From Bacteroidales bacterium (GTDB lineage: Bacteria > Bacteroidota > Bacteroidia > Bacteroidales > P3): a DNA stretch of 52,383 nucleotides. The notes under the pieces are model-generated. The model saw nothing but the letters and a program-made list of their open reading frames with translations. It did not search any database and was not told the DNA's origin. Below, piece after piece: positions 41,853 through 49,136 of this stretch (its first letter is position 1; each line of letters begins with the position of its first letter). The position numbers and the translations under genes are program-made. The DNA is taken from contig JAFSQF010000052.1 of NCBI GenBank assembly GCA_017446745.1, forward strand, positions 1-52,383, read 5' to 3'.

Positions 41853-42935
41853 TTACTTTATAATTTTGTTTTCAAGAGCTTCCAAGACCTCGCCTGGGGT
41901 GGGGATGATACCACCGAAGCGGCCGAAATGCTCAGTCTTGACGCCGCAAGAGGTAGCCAGGCGGACATCCTCGATCATCTGGCCGGCGCTCATCTCAACG
42001 CAGAGGATACCTTTAACCTTCTTGGCAATCTCGGCAAGCTGTTTGGTCGGGAAGGGGAAGAGGGTGATGAGGCGGAACAGGCCGACCTTGATGCCTTTCT
42101 CGCGAGCCATCTGCATGGCTTTCATGGCAATACGGCTGGAGGAGCCATAAGCCACGATGATGTATTCGGCATCATCGCAGTTAAGAGCCTCGAAGCGGAC
42201 TTCTTTTTCCTTCATCTCAGCGTACTTCTTCTGGAGCTTCAGGTTGAAGACCTCCTGACGAGCGCTGTCGAGTTCAAGGCTGGTGATGATATTGTGGTCG
42301 CGTGTGGCGGGTTTGCCCCATGTGCCCCACGGAGCATTGGCGCGGCGTTCCTCTTCAGTCCAGCGAGGCACATAGTCGCGGGTGTAGAGTTTTTCCATGC
42401 ACTGTCCGATAGCACCGTCGGAGAGAATGAGGACGGGGTTGCGATACTTGAAGGCAATATCCCAGGCGTCGAAGACGAAGTCGTACATTTCCTGGACGCT
42501 TGCGGGGGCCAAGGTGTAGAGCTGGTAGTCGCCATGACCGCCGCCCTTGGTGCTCTGGAAGTAGTCGCTCTGCGAAGGCTGGATGGTGCCCAGACCGGGG
42601 CCGCCGCGCATAACGTTGACAATAAGGCAGGGGATTTCGGCGCCGGCGAGGTAGGTGAGACCTTCCTGCATCAGCGAGATTCCGGGGCTTGACGAAGAGG
42701 TGGCGACTTTCTTGCCAGTGGCGGCGCCGCCGTAAACCATGTTGATAGAGGCAACTTCACTCTCGGCCTGGAGCACGGTCATACCGGTGGTCTCCCAGGG
42801 TTTCTCGGCCATAAGGGTTTCCATAACTTCCGACTGCGGAGTGATAGGATAGCCGAAGTAGCCATCCGTACCGCTGGCAATCATAGCACGGGCAATAGCT
42901 TCATTGCCCTTCATTAATTTCAGTTCTTTTGCCAT
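41853..42935 (-). CDS. vorB: 2-oxoacid:ferredoxin oxidoreductase, alpha subunit (VorB-like)
   Basis: This 360-aa protein contains the pyrimidine-binding domain pattern (KGNEAIARAMIASGTDGYFGYPITPQSEVMETL), a conserved ESEVASINMVYGGAATGKK segment and SSSSPGISLMQEGLTYLAGAEIPCLIVNVMRGGPGLGTIQPSQSDY in order. That is the alpha subunit of the four-subunit 2-oxoacid oxidoreductases. The NCBI-style name for this form in Bacteroidales is VorB, which I use with some reserve about substrate. It follows the ferredoxin gene by 21 bp. Confidence 0.9.
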   Translation of the reverse strand: MAKELKLMKGNEAIARAMIASGTDGYFGYPITPQSEVMETLMAEKPWETTGMTVLQAESEVASINMVYGGAATGKKVATSSSSPGISLMQEGLTYLAGAEIPCLIVNVMRGGPGLGTIQPSQSDYFQSTKGGGHGDYQLYTLAPASVQEMYDFVFDAWDIAFKYRNPVLILSDGAIGQCMEKLYTRDYVPRWTEEERRANAPWGTWGKPATRDHNIITSLELDSARQEVFNLKLQKKYAEMKEKEVRFEALNCDDAEYIIVAYGSSSRIAMKAMQMAREKGIKVGLFRLITLFPFPTKQLAEIAKKVKGILCVEMSAGQMIEDVRLATSCGVKTEHFGRFGGIIPTPGEVLEALENKIIK

Positions 42936-42956
42936 TTTATGATACTTTTTACTTGT

Positions 42957-43175
42957 TTAACACTTAATCTTGTAAACGGAGATAACACCATCGGGGCACA
43001 CCATGGCGCACGAGGCGCAGCCGATGCATTTGTCGTTGACGGTCTCGGTGTAGTTGTAACCCTTACCGTTTACATTTTTCGACAGCTCGATGCAGTGCAT
43101 AGGGCATGCTGCCAGGCATACGCCGCAACCTTTGCAACGCTCGGTGTCGATTAAGATTTGTCCTTTAAATGCCAT
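42957..43175 (-). CDS. 2x[4Fe-4S] ferredoxin delta subunit of 2-oxoacid oxidoreductase
   Basis: This 72-aa bacterial ferredoxin has two complete cluster motifs: Cys14, 17, 20 and 24 (CKGCGVCLAACP) and Cys50, 53, 56 and 60 (CIGCASCAMVCP). It passes electrons from the TPP site to soluble ferredoxin. It is first in the operon. TATTTTTG on the minus strand (43233-43240) is the probable -7 element, about 58 bp upstream; no well-spaced -33 box is seen. Confidence 0.93.
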   Translation of the reverse strand: MAFKGQILIDTERCKGCGVCLAACPMHCIELSKNVNGKGYNYTETVNDKCIGCASCAMVCPDGVISVYKIKC

Positions 43176-43408
43176 AATATTAGTTTTATACGATTAATAT
43201 TTACGAAAGATTTTCGGTCTAATTCAGATTTGCAAAAATACATATTATATTCCAATTAAGAGGTGTTTTATGTAAAATAATTTTTTTTCACGTATCAAAT
43301 GTGACTTTTCGGGCTCTGAAGCGTTCAATTTGGAGGGATGAAGAAAACATAAAAAATCAAAAAAAATAAATAAAACTGCATTTTGCGACACAAAACAATA
43401 AAAAAGTG

Positions 43409-43416
43409 TATCTTTG
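43409..43416 (+). promoter_or_regulatory. Likely -7 element of the DUF1573 gene
   Basis: TATCTTTG fits TAnnTTTG and lies 43 bp before the ATG. The nearest TTTG is 23 bp upstream, a little far. The rest of the 43176-43459 gap is AT-rich, without other features. Confidence 0.5.
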
Positions 43417-43459
43417 CACATCAAAAAAATCGAAAGAACCAAAAAAAAATCAAACTATC

Positions 43460-43882
43460 ATGAAGAAATTCTTTTTGTTAAGTATGTTTGTCAGCATGGC
43501 GCTGACAGTGCTGAATGCACAAGGAACCCAGCTTCAGGAAACCCCGACCGACGGTCCCAAAATTGAATTCAAGGAAACCGAACACAACTATGGCACCATT
43601 GCCAAAGGTGGCGACGGTAACTGCGAGTTCACCTTCACCAACACGGGCAACGAGCCTCTTATCCTCAGCAACGTCAAAGCCAGCTGCGGATGCACCACCC
43701 CGTCGTGGACCAAAGAGCCCATCATGCCCGGCAAGACCGGCTCCATTAAGGTGAGATACAACACCAACAACGTCGGCGGCTTCAACAAGACCATCACCGT
43801 GACCAGCAACGCCATTGACGCGCCACGCACGATACTGAAAATCAAAGGCACAGTCCTCCAACCAAACAACACCAAAGAATAA
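43460..43882 (+). CDS. DUF1573 domain protein
   Basis: This 140-aa exported protein has a signal peptide (MKKFFLLSMFVSMALTVLNAQ, cleavage near residue 21). A single DUF1573 Ig-like domain covers about 35-135: FKETEHNYGTIAKGGDGNCEFTFTNTGNEPLILSNVKASCGCTTPSW, then ITVTSNA. DUF1573 is very common in Bacteroidetes periplasmic and surface proteins, and its role is mostly unknown. The Cys pair in SCGCTTP is conserved in the family. It lies 24 bp before the aminotransferase gene, so co-transcription is possible but the functions look unrelated. Confidence 0.88.
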   Translation: MKKFFLLSMFVSMALTVLNAQGTQLQETPTDGPKIEFKETEHNYGTIAKGGDGNCEFTFTNTGNEPLILSNVKASCGCTTPSWTKEPIMPGKTGSIKVRYNTNNVGGFNKTITVTSNAIDAPRTILKIKGTVLQPNNTKE

Positions 43883-43906
43883 GTACAGATAAATACTTTT
43901 CAACCC

Positions 43907-45124
43907 ATGCCAACAATCTCAACAAAAGGCAATGAGCTGCCACAGTCGGCCATACGCAAACTGGTGCCCTTCGCCGACGCCGCCAAAGAACGTGGAATCC
44001 ACGTCTATCACCTCAACATCGGACAACCCGACATCGAGACCCCCAAGGGGGCCCTCGCCGCCCTGGCCGACAAAGCCCGCGAACTGCCCGACTGGAAAGG
44101 CGTGCTTGAATACAGCCACTCGGCCGGCATACCCAGCTACCGCCGCGCACTGTGCAACTACTACCACCGCCACGGCATCGACGTGACCCCCAACCAGATT
44201 ATCGTCACCACCGGAGGCAGCGAAGCCCTGCAAATGGCCTTTACCGTCTGTCTGAACCCCGGCGATGAGATCATAATCCCCGAGCCATACTACACCAACT
44301 ACAACACCTTCGCCAAACTTTGCGATGCCAAGATTGTCACTATCCCCAGCGACATCAAGACCGGTTTCGCACTGCCCCCCATCGAGGACTTCGAGAAAGT
44401 CATCACTCCACGCACAAAAGCCATAATGATTTGCAACCCCAACAACCCCACGGGATACCTCTACACCCACGAGGAGTTGCTGAAAGTGGCCGGTCTGGTG
44501 AAGAAATACGACCTTTTCCTCTTTGCCGACGAAGTGTACCGCGAGTTCTGCTACGATGGACAAAAGCATTTCAGTGTCATGCAGCTGGAAGGCTTGGAAC
44601 GCAACACTATACTGTTCGACTCGGTATCGAAGCGCTACAGCGCATGCGGTGCTCGCGTGGGCTGCATGGTGACGCGCAACAGCGAAGTCTATGCCATAGC
44701 CATGCGCCTGGCCCAAGCCCGTCTGTCGCCACCCAGCTTCGGACAGATCTTCGGCGAAGCCGCCGTCGAGACGCCGCAGTCCTATTTCGACGCCGTCCAG
44801 TCAGAATATGTAGCTCGCCGCAACGTCATCGTTGAGGGCGTCAACAAGATTCCCGGATGCTTCTGCCCAATGCCCAAGGGCGCTTTCTACACCGTCATCG
44901 ACCTCCCAGTCGACGACAGCGACAAATTCTGCCAGTGGCTTTTGACCGACTTCAGCTATGAAGGAGCTACCGTCATGCTGGCTCCCGCCACCGGATTCTA
45001 TGTGGACCCAGAGCGCGGACGCCATCAGGCCCGCATCACCTACTGCATCTGCATCGACGACCTTAAGAAAGCCATGAAATGCCTCGAAGAGGCCCTGCGC
45101 GTCTATCCCGGTCGCACATTCTAA
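43907..45124 (+). CDS. Pyridoxal-phosphate-dependent class I/II aminotransferase
   Basis: This 405-aa fold-type I aminotransferase has the PLP-binding Lys242 in DSVSKRYSACGAR, Asn180 in CNPNNPTG, Asp208 in FADEVY and the N-terminal HLNIGQPDIETP loop. The sequence is closest to the aspartate/aromatic-type aminotransferases that Bacteroidales annotations list simply as pyridoxal phosphate-dependent aminotransferase. The amino-acid substrate cannot be told. A strong terminator follows. Confidence 0.92.
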   Translation: MPTISTKGNELPQSAIRKLVPFADAAKERGIHVYHLNIGQPDIETPKGALAALADKARELPDWKGVLEYSHSAGIPSYRRALCNYYHRHGIDVTPNQIIVTTGGSEALQMAFTVCLNPGDEIIIPEPYYTNYNTFAKLCDAKIVTIPSDIKTGFALPPIEDFEKVITPRTKAIMICNPNNPTGYLYTHEELLKVAGLVKKYDLFLFADEVYREFCYDGQKHFSVMQLEGLERNTILFDSVSKRYSACGARVGCMVTRNSEVYAIAMRLAQARLSPPSFGQIFGEAAVETPQSYFDAVQSEYVARRNVIVEGVNKIPGCFCPMPKGAFYTVIDLPVDDSDKFCQWLLTDFSYEGATVMLAPATGFYVDPERGRHQARITYCICIDDLKKAMKCLEEALRVYPGRTF

Positions 45125-45136
45125 ACAAAAATTACC

Positions 45137-45180
45137 AGGCCGAAACACTGGGTACATCACAGCTCTCTGTTTCGGCCTTA
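45137..45180 (+). terminator. Terminator after the aminotransferase gene
   Basis: AGGCCGAAACA and TGTTTCGGCCT form a perfect 11-bp stem with a 20-nt loop, followed by TATATTATTTC. Confidence 0.75.
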
Positions 45181-45214
45181 TATTATTTCAGCAAACAATT
45201 AATAATCAAATAGT

Positions 45215-46273
45215 ATGAAAAGAACAATTTTTTTCTCGCTCTCGCTGCTTTCATTGTTTGGCCTGGCAAAGGCTCAACATCCGGCGATGTCTTTCTCAAA
45301 CCAGATTCCCAGCTACATACCGCAGATATATAGCGCCAGCAACGAAATACAGCTACCGGTATTCACTTTCGACGACGAACTGAGTGAAATAACCATGCAG
45401 ATTTACAACGCCGCACTGGAACCGGTGGGCAATTCTGTCGCCGTGCCTCAAAAAAATTACGACCATATCTACACCAGCACCACATACTATTACGACAACG
45501 CCACCAACTCATGGGTTCAGGGAGATAGCTGGGACGACAACGAATACGGTCAAACCCTTATACCCATTATCTGCGGAAGCGCCAGCATAGGCGGCAATGG
45601 CGTGAGCGACCCCACCCTGTTCGGCTGCACACAAACGCTCTTCAACACCGACGCCGACTATGAGTACATCATGCCACGCCTCTCGACAATGACTGATACT
45701 GAATATTGCCACGACTGCCATTACGACTACAACACCGGAGCCCAATCCGACGAAAGAACCATCCGTACCCGCACCAGATGCACCGGATTGGAAATCACCA
45801 AAGACGGCAATATCCCTATCAACGTCATAAACTTCCCAGCCGGCTACTACATGGCAGATCTTGGAGATGATTTATTCGGTGTACTTATAGTGCGGATTGG
45901 CAACTACACCTATCTTGTATGCCCCACAGAGCGCCGCGTGTATGATGAGGAGGAAAGCTGGCACGAGACAGATGTCCTCACCTACCGCATCAACGCCGCC
46001 ACTCAATCCATTGAACAAGTCGACGTCAACTTCCCCATCAATGTGTTCCCCTCGCCCGCCAAACAGGACAGCTACATAACCGTAGATCTGGGTGAGAACG
46101 AAGCCAGCGAGATTCAACTGATTGATGCCTCGGGGGTTGTTGTGAAGAGCGTGCCTGTTTACCCCGGACAAAAAGAGGTACAGATAAGCACCACGGGATT
46201 AAGCAAAGGCTTTGGTTTTGTGAATGCTAAGGGCAGCAAGAAAAGCACGGCCTTCAAGATTGTAATAAAATAG
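45215..46273 (+). CDS. Secreted protein with T9SS C-terminal sorting domain
   Basis: This 352-aa protein has a signal peptide ending near LAKAQ (residue 20). The middle part contains a CHDCH motif near residue 170 and many Tyr and Asp; no known domain is recognised. The last ~75 residues form a T9SS-type sorting domain: NFPINVFPSPAKQDSYITVDL, IQLIDASGVVVKSVPV and FGFVNAKGSKKSTAFKIVIK. It is therefore a likely outer-surface or released protein. It is unrelated in its body to the 979-aa T9SS cargo. The start at 45215 gives the signal peptide. Confidence 0.8.
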   Translation: MKRTIFFSLSLLSLFGLAKAQHPAMSFSNQIPSYIPQIYSASNEIQLPVFTFDDELSEITMQIYNAALEPVGNSVAVPQKNYDHIYTSTTYYYDNATNSWVQGDSWDDNEYGQTLIPIICGSASIGGNGVSDPTLFGCTQTLFNTDADYEYIMPRLSTMTDTEYCHDCHYDYNTGAQSDERTIRTRTRCTGLEITKDGNIPINVINFPAGYYMADLGDDLFGVLIVRIGNYTYLVCPTERRVYDEEESWHETDVLTYRINAATQSIEQVDVNFPINVFPSPAKQDSYITVDLGENEASEIQLIDASGVVVKSVPVYPGQKEVQISTTGLSKGFGFVNAKGSKKSTAFKIVIK

Positions 46274-46307
46274 AGACCTCTTTCAAAACACGACATTAAA
46301 CAGAACC

Positions 46308-46345
46308 GGGTAGTTTATGGCTTACGTCGTAGACTACCCCTTTTA
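46308..46345 (+). terminator. Terminator-like hairpin
   Basis: GGGTAGT (46308-46314) and ACTACCC (46333-46339) pair, followed by CTTTTATATTT, after the T9SS cargo gene. Confidence 0.55.
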
Positions 46346-46354
46346 TATTTCGAA

Positions 46355-46831
46355 ATGAACACACGCGAGGAAAAACGCCATAAGGTGATTAGTGCCTTAA
46401 TTGCTCATCAGCAGCACATCGCCAACGTAGCCAAACAGGAGATGGATTCGGCACAGCAGCAAAGCAACGACTACGGGGCCAACGTGGACCGTTACGACAG
46501 CTACCGCACCAAGATGATGCGTGCGCGCAACATGTACGCCCGCCAATATGCGGCGGCCAGCAGCAGCCTGCGCTTCCTCAACGAAGCACTGAGGATGCAG
46601 CCTTTCGACCGCGCCGAGCATGGGGCCATCGTAGTCACCGACAAGCAACGCTTCTTCCTTAGCATCGGAGCCGGAAAATTTGTGGTGAACGACCCCGAAT
46701 CGCCCACCGGAATGCAATACTACTTCGCCATAAGCGCACAGACCCCCATATATGTGGCCTTGAAAAACAAAACAATAGGCGACAGCTTTATCATCAATGG
46801 AATATCCCACACCATCAAAGAAATTTTTTAG
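46355..46831 (+). CDS. GreA/GreB C-terminal-like small protein
   Basis: In this 158-aa protein the first ~90 residues are helical with a coiled-coil look (AHQQHIANVAKQEMDSAQQ, then YRTKMMRARNMYARQYAAASSSLRFLNEAL). The last ~60 residues resemble the GreA/GreB FKBP-like domain (QRFFLSIGAGKFVVNDPESPTG, AISAQTPIYVALKNKTIGDSFIINGISHTIKEI). This helix-plus-FKBP plan suggests a protein that binds RNA polymerase near its secondary channel. It lacks the acidic DLSENAEY tip of true GreA, so a cleavage-stimulating role is unlikely. It lies two bases before the sialidase gene. Confidence 0.6.
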   Translation: MNTREEKRHKVISALIAHQQHIANVAKQEMDSAQQQSNDYGANVDRYDSYRTKMMRARNMYARQYAAASSSLRFLNEALRMQPFDRAEHGAIVVTDKQRFFLSIGAGKFVVNDPESPTGMQYYFAISAQTPIYVALKNKTIGDSFIINGISHTIKEIF

Positions 46832-46833
46832 TC

Positions 46834-47988
46834 ATGAAAAGAGTCGCCGTAGCACTTGCAGTTGTGATTACTCTTATCAGTTGCGGGCAAAAAAGCAGCA
46901 GTACCAAGGAACAGACAGTAGCCGACACCGCCTTTGAACTCTGCCTTTTCAAGTCTGGAGATTTAGGAAGCGCCAGATGGCGAATCCCTGCCATCCTTTG
47001 CCTCGACGACGGTAGTCTACTGATAACGTGCGATAAACGAAAAAACAACTATAGGGACCTGCCTGAGGACATCGACATCGTGTCGAGCCGCAGCACCGAC
47101 GGAGGCCGCACCTGGAGCAATCCCGTAACCATAGTTGCCGGCACAGGCTATAAGCACGGCTACGGCGATGCCGCTTTGGTGCAATGCGAAAATGGCGACA
47201 TCATTTGCGCTTTCGCCGGTGGCAACGGTTATTTCGCCTCCACCGAAAACGACCCTATACGCACCTATATATGCCGCAGCACCGACAGAGGACACACATG
47301 GGGCAAGCCACGCGAACTCACCGCAATGCTGTGGGGCAGCCAGGCCGTAAACAGCGCCACACGCGACTACCGGGGTGCCTTCTTCTCGTCGGGCAACGGC
47401 CTGAGGCTACGACGCGGCACCCATGCCGGACGCATAATGTTCGCACTGCCCATGCTTCGCAAAGCGCAGAACACGTCGGACAACTTCGTGGTATACAGCG
47501 ACGACAACGGCGAGACCTGGCAAGTGTCGGACATGGCTTACGCGGGCGGCGACGAAGCCAAGTTGATGGAACTGAGCGACGGCACTATACTGCTCAGCAC
47601 CCGCCAGAACGGTGCACGCGGCTATAACCGCAGCACCGATGGCGGGCATACCTGGGGCGCACAAGGCAAATGGGAAGAGATGACCACCAATGCCTGCAAT
47701 GGCGACATGCTGCGCGTCATGGCCACCGACCAGGGCGACAGCATCAACCTGCTGCTGCACAGTATTCCCAACTCTATGCAACGCGCCAATGTCAGCCTGT
47801 TCGTCAGCCACGATGAAGGCCACAGCTGGGCGTCACCACTTTTGCTTTGCAATGGCCCGTCAGTATACTCCTCTATGACCCTGCTACCCACCAGAGGAAT
47901 AGGCATCTTCATGGAGAAAGGCCCCGACACCAACTGCGAGCTATGGTACAAATACATACCATACCGCGAATTGTTCCGGTTGCATTGA
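46834..47988 (+). CDS. Exo-alpha-sialidase (GH33) lipoprotein
   Basis: This 384-aa protein has a lipoprotein signal (lipobox Cys17, TLISC). A single GH33 six-bladed propeller carries the RIP motif at residues 50-52 and five Asp-boxes (87-94 STDGGRTW, 149-156, 222-229, 267-274 and 325-332). The Arg-triad candidates are Arg50, Arg257 (STRQNG) and a C-terminal Arg. Glu241/246 and Tyr345 are candidates for the Glu and nucleophilic Tyr. The enzyme removes terminal sialic acid from host glycans such as mucins, on the cell surface or in the periplasm. No nan catabolic gene or esterase is in this window. The start is two bases after the preceding gene. Confidence 0.92.
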   Translation: MKRVAVALAVVITLISCGQKSSSTKEQTVADTAFELCLFKSGDLGSARWRIPAILCLDDGSLLITCDKRKNNYRDLPEDIDIVSSRSTDGGRTWSNPVTIVAGTGYKHGYGDAALVQCENGDIICAFAGGNGYFASTENDPIRTYICRSTDRGHTWGKPRELTAMLWGSQAVNSATRDYRGAFFSSGNGLRLRRGTHAGRIMFALPMLRKAQNTSDNFVVYSDDNGETWQVSDMAYAGGDEAKLMELSDGTILLSTRQNGARGYNRSTDGGHTWGAQGKWEEMTTNACNGDMLRVMATDQGDSINLLLHSIPNSMQRANVSLFVSHDEGHSWASPLLLCNGPSVYSSMTLLPTRGIGIFMEKGPDTNCELWYKYIPYRELFRLH

Positions 47989-48019
47989 AAACAGAAAGCC
48001 TCAATATCAAAAAAACTAT

Positions 48020-48027
48020 TATCTTTG
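48020..48027 (+). promoter_or_regulatory. Likely -7 element of trpS
   Basis: TATCTTTG fits TAnnTTTG, 25 bp before the trpS ATG. No well-spaced -33 box is seen. Confidence 0.5.
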
Positions 48028-48052
48028 CACTTAATTCAAAAAGTATATTATC

Positions 48053-49051
48053 ATGGCTAAAGATATAGTTTGCAGTGGCATACGCCCCACTGGTAATCTT
48101 CACTTGGGTAATTATTTCGGTGCATTGAAGAATTTTGTACGTATGCAGGACGAGTACGACTGCTATTTCTTCATTGCCGACTACCATTCGCTCACCACGC
48201 ACCCCACACCGGGAAGCATCTACAACGACGCACGCAAGATACTGGTGGCATACCTTGCCGCCGGCCTGGACCCTGAGAAAGCCACACTCTACTTCCAGAG
48301 CGACCTGCCCGAGACCATTGAGCTCTATCTCTTCTTCAACATGAACGCATACCTGGGCGAGCTGGAACGCGTCACCAGCTTTAAGGACAAGGTGCGCCAG
48401 AATCCCAACAACGTCAATGCCGGCCTCCTCACCTACCCCACCCTCATGGCTGCCGACATCTTGATACACAAAGCATCACGGGTTCCGGTAGGGAAAGACC
48501 AGGAGCAGCACCTCGAGATGACCCGCACCTTTGCGCAGCGCTTCAACAACATGTATGGCAGCGAGGTGTTCCCGCTGCCACAGGCCATAGGCTCGAGCAC
48601 CGGGCTGGTGAAAATACCGGCCCTGAACGGCAGCGGCAAAATGGGCAAGAGCGAAGGCGAGGCCAGCACCATCTTCCTCACCGACGAGCCTGGCGTAATA
48701 CGCAAGAAAATAATGAAAGCCAAGAGTGACAGCGGCCCCACCGAAATGAACCAGCAGAAACCCGAGGAGATAGAGAACCTCTTCGCCCTGCTCCGTGCCG
48801 TGTCGACGCCCGACACCGTGAGCTATTTCGACGACCTCTACAACCGCTGCCAGATACGCTACGGCGACCTCAAGAAGCAACTGGCCGAAGATATGGTAGC
48901 CTTCGTTGAGCCTATACGCCAGCGCATTCTGGAGATTGACGCCGACGAGCAGCGCCTGCGCCACATCATCGACCTCGGCAAAGAGAAAGCACGCGAAAAC
49001 GCACAGCGCACCATCCGCGAGGTGCGCCACGTGATAGGCTACCGCGACTGA
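48053..49051 (+). CDS. trpS: Tryptophan--tRNA ligase
   Basis: This 332-aa class I aminoacyl-tRNA synthetase matches the usual bacterial TrpS length. The HIGH-type motif is PTGNLHLGNYFG near residue 12 and the KMSKS-type motif is KMGKSEG near residue 200. The central GLDPEKATLYFQSDLPE and DILIHKASRVPVGKDQEQHLEMTR segments are diagnostic. It charges tRNA-Trp for translation. It is followed by a small hairpin terminator. Confidence 0.97.
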   Translation: MAKDIVCSGIRPTGNLHLGNYFGALKNFVRMQDEYDCYFFIADYHSLTTHPTPGSIYNDARKILVAYLAAGLDPEKATLYFQSDLPETIELYLFFNMNAYLGELERVTSFKDKVRQNPNNVNAGLLTYPTLMAADILIHKASRVPVGKDQEQHLEMTRTFAQRFNNMYGSEVFPLPQAIGSSTGLVKIPALNGSGKMGKSEGEASTIFLTDEPGVIRKKIMKAKSDSGPTEMNQQKPEEIENLFALLRAVSTPDTVSYFDDLYNRCQIRYGDLKKQLAEDMVAFVEPIRQRILEIDADEQRLRHIIDLGKEKARENAQRTIREVRHVIGYRD

Positions 49052-49059
49052 AAGCAGAA

Positions 49060-49083
49060 AAATCACTACTTTTAGTGATTTCT
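49060..49083 (+). terminator. Terminator after trpS
   Basis: AAATCACTA and TAGTGATTT form a nine-bp stem with a four-nt loop (CTTT), followed by CTT. Confidence 0.65.
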
Positions 49084-49101
49084 TGACCGACTCACCTTTG
49101 G

Positions 49102-49109
49102 TATTTTTG
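49102..49109 (+). promoter_or_regulatory. Likely -7 element of feoB
   Basis: TATTTTTG fits TAnnTTTG, 27 bp before the ATG at 49137. A -33 partner would fall at the 3' side of the trpS terminator and is not clear. Confidence 0.45.
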
Positions 49110-49136
49110 CAAAAATTAACTAAAGGTCATACTGCT

